NCBI GenBank assembly: GCA_023386835.1
Contig: JAEWIY010000104.1
Location: 1 to 17,532, forward strand
Source of the DNA: Verrucomicrobiota bacterium
GTDB lineage: Bacteria; Verrucomicrobiota; Verrucomicrobiia; Opitutales; Opitutaceae
Reading direction: 5' to 3'
Length of the DNA: 17,532 bases
The notes under the pieces were generated by a model that was not told the DNA's origin, made no database searches, and worked only from the letters and a program-made list of their open reading frames with translations. The position numbers and the translations under genes were made by a program. Positions 16,401-17,532 of this stretch are shown piece by piece; the first letter of the stretch is position 1; every line of letters begins with the position of its first letter.

Positions 16401-16896
16401 AAGCGAGGTTCATTACTGGCTCGGCGAAGCGTGTGCGGCGGCGGGCGACCGGGCGGCCGCGCGAGGCCACTGGACGCGGGCGGCGCAAACGCGGGGCGAC
16501 TTCCAAGGCATGGCGGTGCGCGCGTTTTCGGAAATGTCGTACTTCTCCGCGCTCAGTCTGGAACGGCTTGGTCAGCGTGCTCGAGCCCGCGCCCTGTTGC
16601 GCGACCTGCTTCGCTACGCGCAGGAACTCCGGAACAAGCCGGCGGTGATCGACTACTTTGCGACGTCGCTGCCGACCATGCTGCTGTTTCAGGACGACCT
16701 CGGCGGGCGGCAGTTCACGCAAGCGTTGTTCCTGGAAGCACAGGCCCGGCTTGGGCTCGGTCAAGGTGCGGCCGCGCGGCGTTTGCTCCGCCAGGTGCAG
16801 CAGCGGGATCCCTCGCACGCGATGTCGCGCGACCTGCTGGAGAATGCGACCCAGCCGAAAGGCCGCGGCCGGCAGCGGGGCCGAGCCACCGCCTAG
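13489..16896 (+). CDS. DUF5107 domain protein with C-terminal TPR repeats
   Basis: This is a 1135-residue protein without signal peptide or membrane segment, so it is probably cytoplasmic. Residues of about 40-395 match the DUF5107 family, with mutarotase-like beta-sandwich features: VMILPEIGGRIHRLLDK at 69-85, GGIEFNWPQHH at 112-122, FLWWANAA at 186-193 and ELMAGVYTDNQPDFSFLHPG at 349-368. A Pro/Ala/Thr-rich linker (about 478-495) leads to TPR repeats covering about 515 to 1115, for example RAHLMVGRWHLRRGEFEDAE, GEAYYQLGRVLRFLDRDEDA and the region 870-960. The basic tail (KGRGRQRGR) may be disordered. Known: DUF5107/TPR proteins are common near carbohydrate genes, and I know of no established reaction. 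Inferred: a carbohydrate-active or sugar-binding enzyme with a protein-interaction tail, controlled by the divergent AraC regulator. The ATG at 13489 has no Shine-Dalgarno sequence; no other in-frame start fits better. Confidence 0.88.
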   Translation: MSVTVTRQRVVFPTYEPLPPDRNPMFFEHRVYQGSSGRVYPLPYYDRISEVRRDREWETITIENEYLQVMILPEIGGRIHRLLDKTNQYDAIYFQPVIKPALVGLAGPWASGGIEFNWPQHHRPSTFMPTDVHVEEEADGSVTVWLSEHDPMVRMKGMHGVCLRPGVARLELRVRVSNRTSDVQTFLWWANAATRVHERYQSFFPPDVHYVADHARRAVSTFPLCEGSYYGVDYAGRARDGIPPNERPPRYLPPAAGASEEAVPERYAANDLSWYSNIPVPTSYMALGSREDFLGGYDYAARAGLMHVADHRISPGKKQWTWGNHPFGYAWDRNLTDADANGEYAPYIELMAGVYTDNQPDFSFLHPGETRTWTQYWYPFREIGPARHANEEAALSWSRSGRDGRIGVAVVARHEKARVQVRTTSGRVLREWLGELSPARPLVQAFKLPGSVAEEQLEVVVLTADGRCLLTHALAPVEPAEAPATATEPPAPTDVASNDELVLIGLHLEQYRHATRSPRLYWDEALRRDPGDSRAHLMVGRWHLRRGEFEDAERHLRASIARLTARNANPADGEAYYQLGRVLRFLDRDEDAYEAFAKAAWNAAWISPCRYAMAEIDCGKERWERALENLNLAVAQNGDHHRARNLQVIVLRQLKRPEEASPLLRETLRRDPLDWWARQLDGAPVTTDAPVRLDLAWDLAQAGLYAQADDVLADAEPRALDGSAPLVGYLRAWLAERLGRKAEVRRHLKAAARAPREYCFPSRLDEYGLLRWVTEAAPTHGLAQQLLGFWLYDRRRHEEAIRHWEVAVRLEPKNAVVWRCLGIAYFNVRGNAAAARRAYERAIAADPADGRLVYERDQLWKRLGMAPARRLRELSRHQALVRRRDDLAVEYCALLNHHGRAAEARQLLSSRRFQPWEGGEGGPLGQHVRAHVLLGRQALAAGDFPRARELFEQALAEPENLGEARHLLVNPSEVHYWLGEACAAAGDRAAARGHWTRAAQTRGDFQGMAVRAFSEMSYFSALSLERLGQRARARALLRDLLRYAQELRNKPAVIDYFATSLPTMLLFQDDLGGRQFTQALFLEAQARLGLGQGAAARRLLRQVQQRDPSHAMSRDLLENATQPKGRGRQRGRATA

Positions 16897-16916
16897 GCAT
16901 CCGAGAGGAGACGATC

Positions 16917-16944
16917 GCGCCCCGGCGAGTCGGACGCCGGGCGC
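16917..16944. terminator. GC-rich stem-loop after the DUF5107 gene
   Basis: CCCGGCG at 16921-16927 pairs with CGCCGGG at 16935-16941 around a 7-base loop, and three more pairs extend the stem outward after one bulged C. It begins about 20 bases after the stop codon. No T-run follows, so termination would be weak or factor-dependent. A second imperfect stem (CGAGCGG 16995-17001 with CCGCTCG 17018-17024) lies further on in the same gap. Confidence 0.45.
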
Positions 16945-17069
16945 AAATGCGCGCCTCCGGGGTATGGGCGAGGTCGCGCGTGGGAGGTAGCCGACGAGCG
17001 GCGGGCAGCGATTGCCTCCGCTCGGCGCTTGCGCACAGGCTTCAAAGCGGGCCCTTTGAGCCGGTCCCG

Positions 17070-17108
17070 GACCTCCTGTTCGTCCGTCAATGGGAGGTTC
17101 GTCCGTCA
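17070..17108 (+). promoter_or_regulatory. Ribosome site flanked by a 12-bp direct repeat and a pairing anti-site
   Basis: The Shine-Dalgarno sequence GGGAGG (17092-17097) is 10 bases before the ATG at 17108. ACCTCC at 17071-17076 is exactly complementary to GGAGGT at 17093-17098, so the leader can fold and hide the ribosome site in a 6-bp stem (7 with a G-U pair). GTTCGTCCGTCA occurs twice (17078-17089 and 17097-17108), once in the loop and once between the ribosome site and the start codon. Confidence 0.45.
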
Positions 17109-17532
17109 TGCACCTCTCCATCGAGATCTCGATTATCTTCCTTCTCCTTCTCGCCAATGGCGTGTTCGCAATGGCGGAGATCGCCATCGTTTCCTCCCGC
17201 AAGGCGCGGTTGAAGAAACTGGCGAACGAGGGATCGCTGAAGGCCAAGGCGGCTCTCAAACTGGCGGAGGAGCCGACCGCCTTCCTCTCCACCGTTCAAA
17301 TCGGCATCACGTTGGTGGGCGTGCTGGCGGGTGCGTTTGGCGGGGCGACGCTGTCGGAAAAACTCGCGGTTGAACTGAACCAGGTCCCGGTTCTGGCGCC
17401 GTACTCGACCGCGCTCTCGATCTTCGTGGTGGTCGGGTTGATCACTTACTTCTCGCTGATCATTGGCGAACTGGTGCCGAAGCGGGTGGCGTTGGCGAAT
17501 CCGGAAGGGGGGGGGGGGGGGGGTGGGGGGGG
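17108..17532 (+). CDS. CNNM-domain membrane protein (CorC/HlyC-type), 3' partial
   Basis: Only the N-terminal 133 residues are reliable (to 17506). The sequence is a hydrophobic CNNM transmembrane domain: a first membrane segment (IISIFLLLLANGVFA-like, about 5-22), then the family hallmark AMAEIAIVSSRKARLKKLA, FLSTVQIGITLVGVLAGAFG in the second segment, a third segment (LSIFVVVGLITYFSLIIG) and GELVPKRVALANPE. Members of this family (CorC/HlyC, YfjD-like, related to CNNM magnesium transporters) are inner-membrane proteins linked to Mg2+ or cation efflux; the full protein would be about 420-450 residues with CBS and CorC_HlyC domains, missing here. The gene has a clear GGGAGG ribosome site. After 17506 the frame enters a poly-G stretch that does not match the family, so the last 26 bases should not be translated. 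Confidence 0.88.
   Translation, partial: MHLSIEISIIFLLLLANGVFAMAEIAIVSSRKARLKKLANEGSLKAKAALKLAEEPTAFLSTVQIGITLVGVLAGAFGGATLSEKLAVELNQVPVLAPYSTALSIFVVVGLITYFSLIIGELVPKRVALANPEGGGGGGGG
17507..17532. other. Poly-G tract at the window edge, probable sequencing artefact
   Basis: Seventeen consecutive Gs (17507-17523), one T, then eight Gs end the sequence. This falls inside a conserved part of a coding gene, where CNNM proteins normally continue NPE with Arg and a hydrophobic helix. Runs of G at read ends are a known artefact of two-colour Illumina chemistry, and here they coincide with what looks like a contig end. Confidence 0.8.

Noticed and set aside
1..17532. CRISPR array, tRNA/rRNA genes, insertion sequences or phage genes
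   Set aside because: I saw no regularly spaced repeats, cloverleaf-like or rRNA sequence, transposase or integrase. The window reads as ordinary chromosomal DNA of uniform composition.

Overview
The window is GC-rich, bacterial and gene-dense, with eleven protein-coding genes and no RNA gene, CRISPR array or insertion sequence that I can see. The combination of a DUF5107-plus-TPR protein, a PocR-type AraC regulator, a Tat-exported Gfo/Idh/MocA oxidoreductase and a GntP permease suggests a Verrucomicrobiota genome, most likely Opitutaceae-like. This is inference from gene content; there is no phylogenetic marker in the window. Only two genes have a clear Shine-Dalgarno sequence.

Layout. 1-3714: an exported S9 prolyl-oligopeptidase-type peptidase, then a GntP-family permease. 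3782-4774 (minus): an AraC regulator with a PocR sensory domain, convergent with the permease and separated from it by a strong hairpin terminator. 4909-8771: a compact four-gene signalling operon made of a PAS histidine kinase, a single-domain Rcp1-like receiver, a REC-PAS-HisKA_3 hybrid kinase and a NarL/FixJ-type regulator. The first and third junctions are ATGA stop/start overlaps. 8847-10250: a Tat-signal Gfo/Idh/MocA oxidoreductase. 10318-13375 (minus): a cupin-type AraC regulator followed 40 bp downstream by a large lipoprotein of unknown function. 13489-16896 (plus): a 1135-residue DUF5107/TPR protein divergent from that regulator. 17108-end: the first 133 residues of a CNNM (CorC/HlyC-type) membrane protein, running into a poly-G stretch that is probably a sequencing artefact at a contig edge.

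How it fits together. The four signalling genes look like one cytoplasmic circuit with two kinase/regulator pairs, the first kinase carrying an Aer-like PAS. The AraC regulator, lipoprotein and DUF5107 protein look like a carbohydrate-responsive locus, because the regulator has the sugar-binding cupin architecture and DUF5107 has mutarotase-like sequence features. The intergenic region between them carries two near-identical 12-bp direct repeats that could be operator sites. That locus is the best candidate here for an undescribed system, but its substrate and reaction cannot be read from the sequence.
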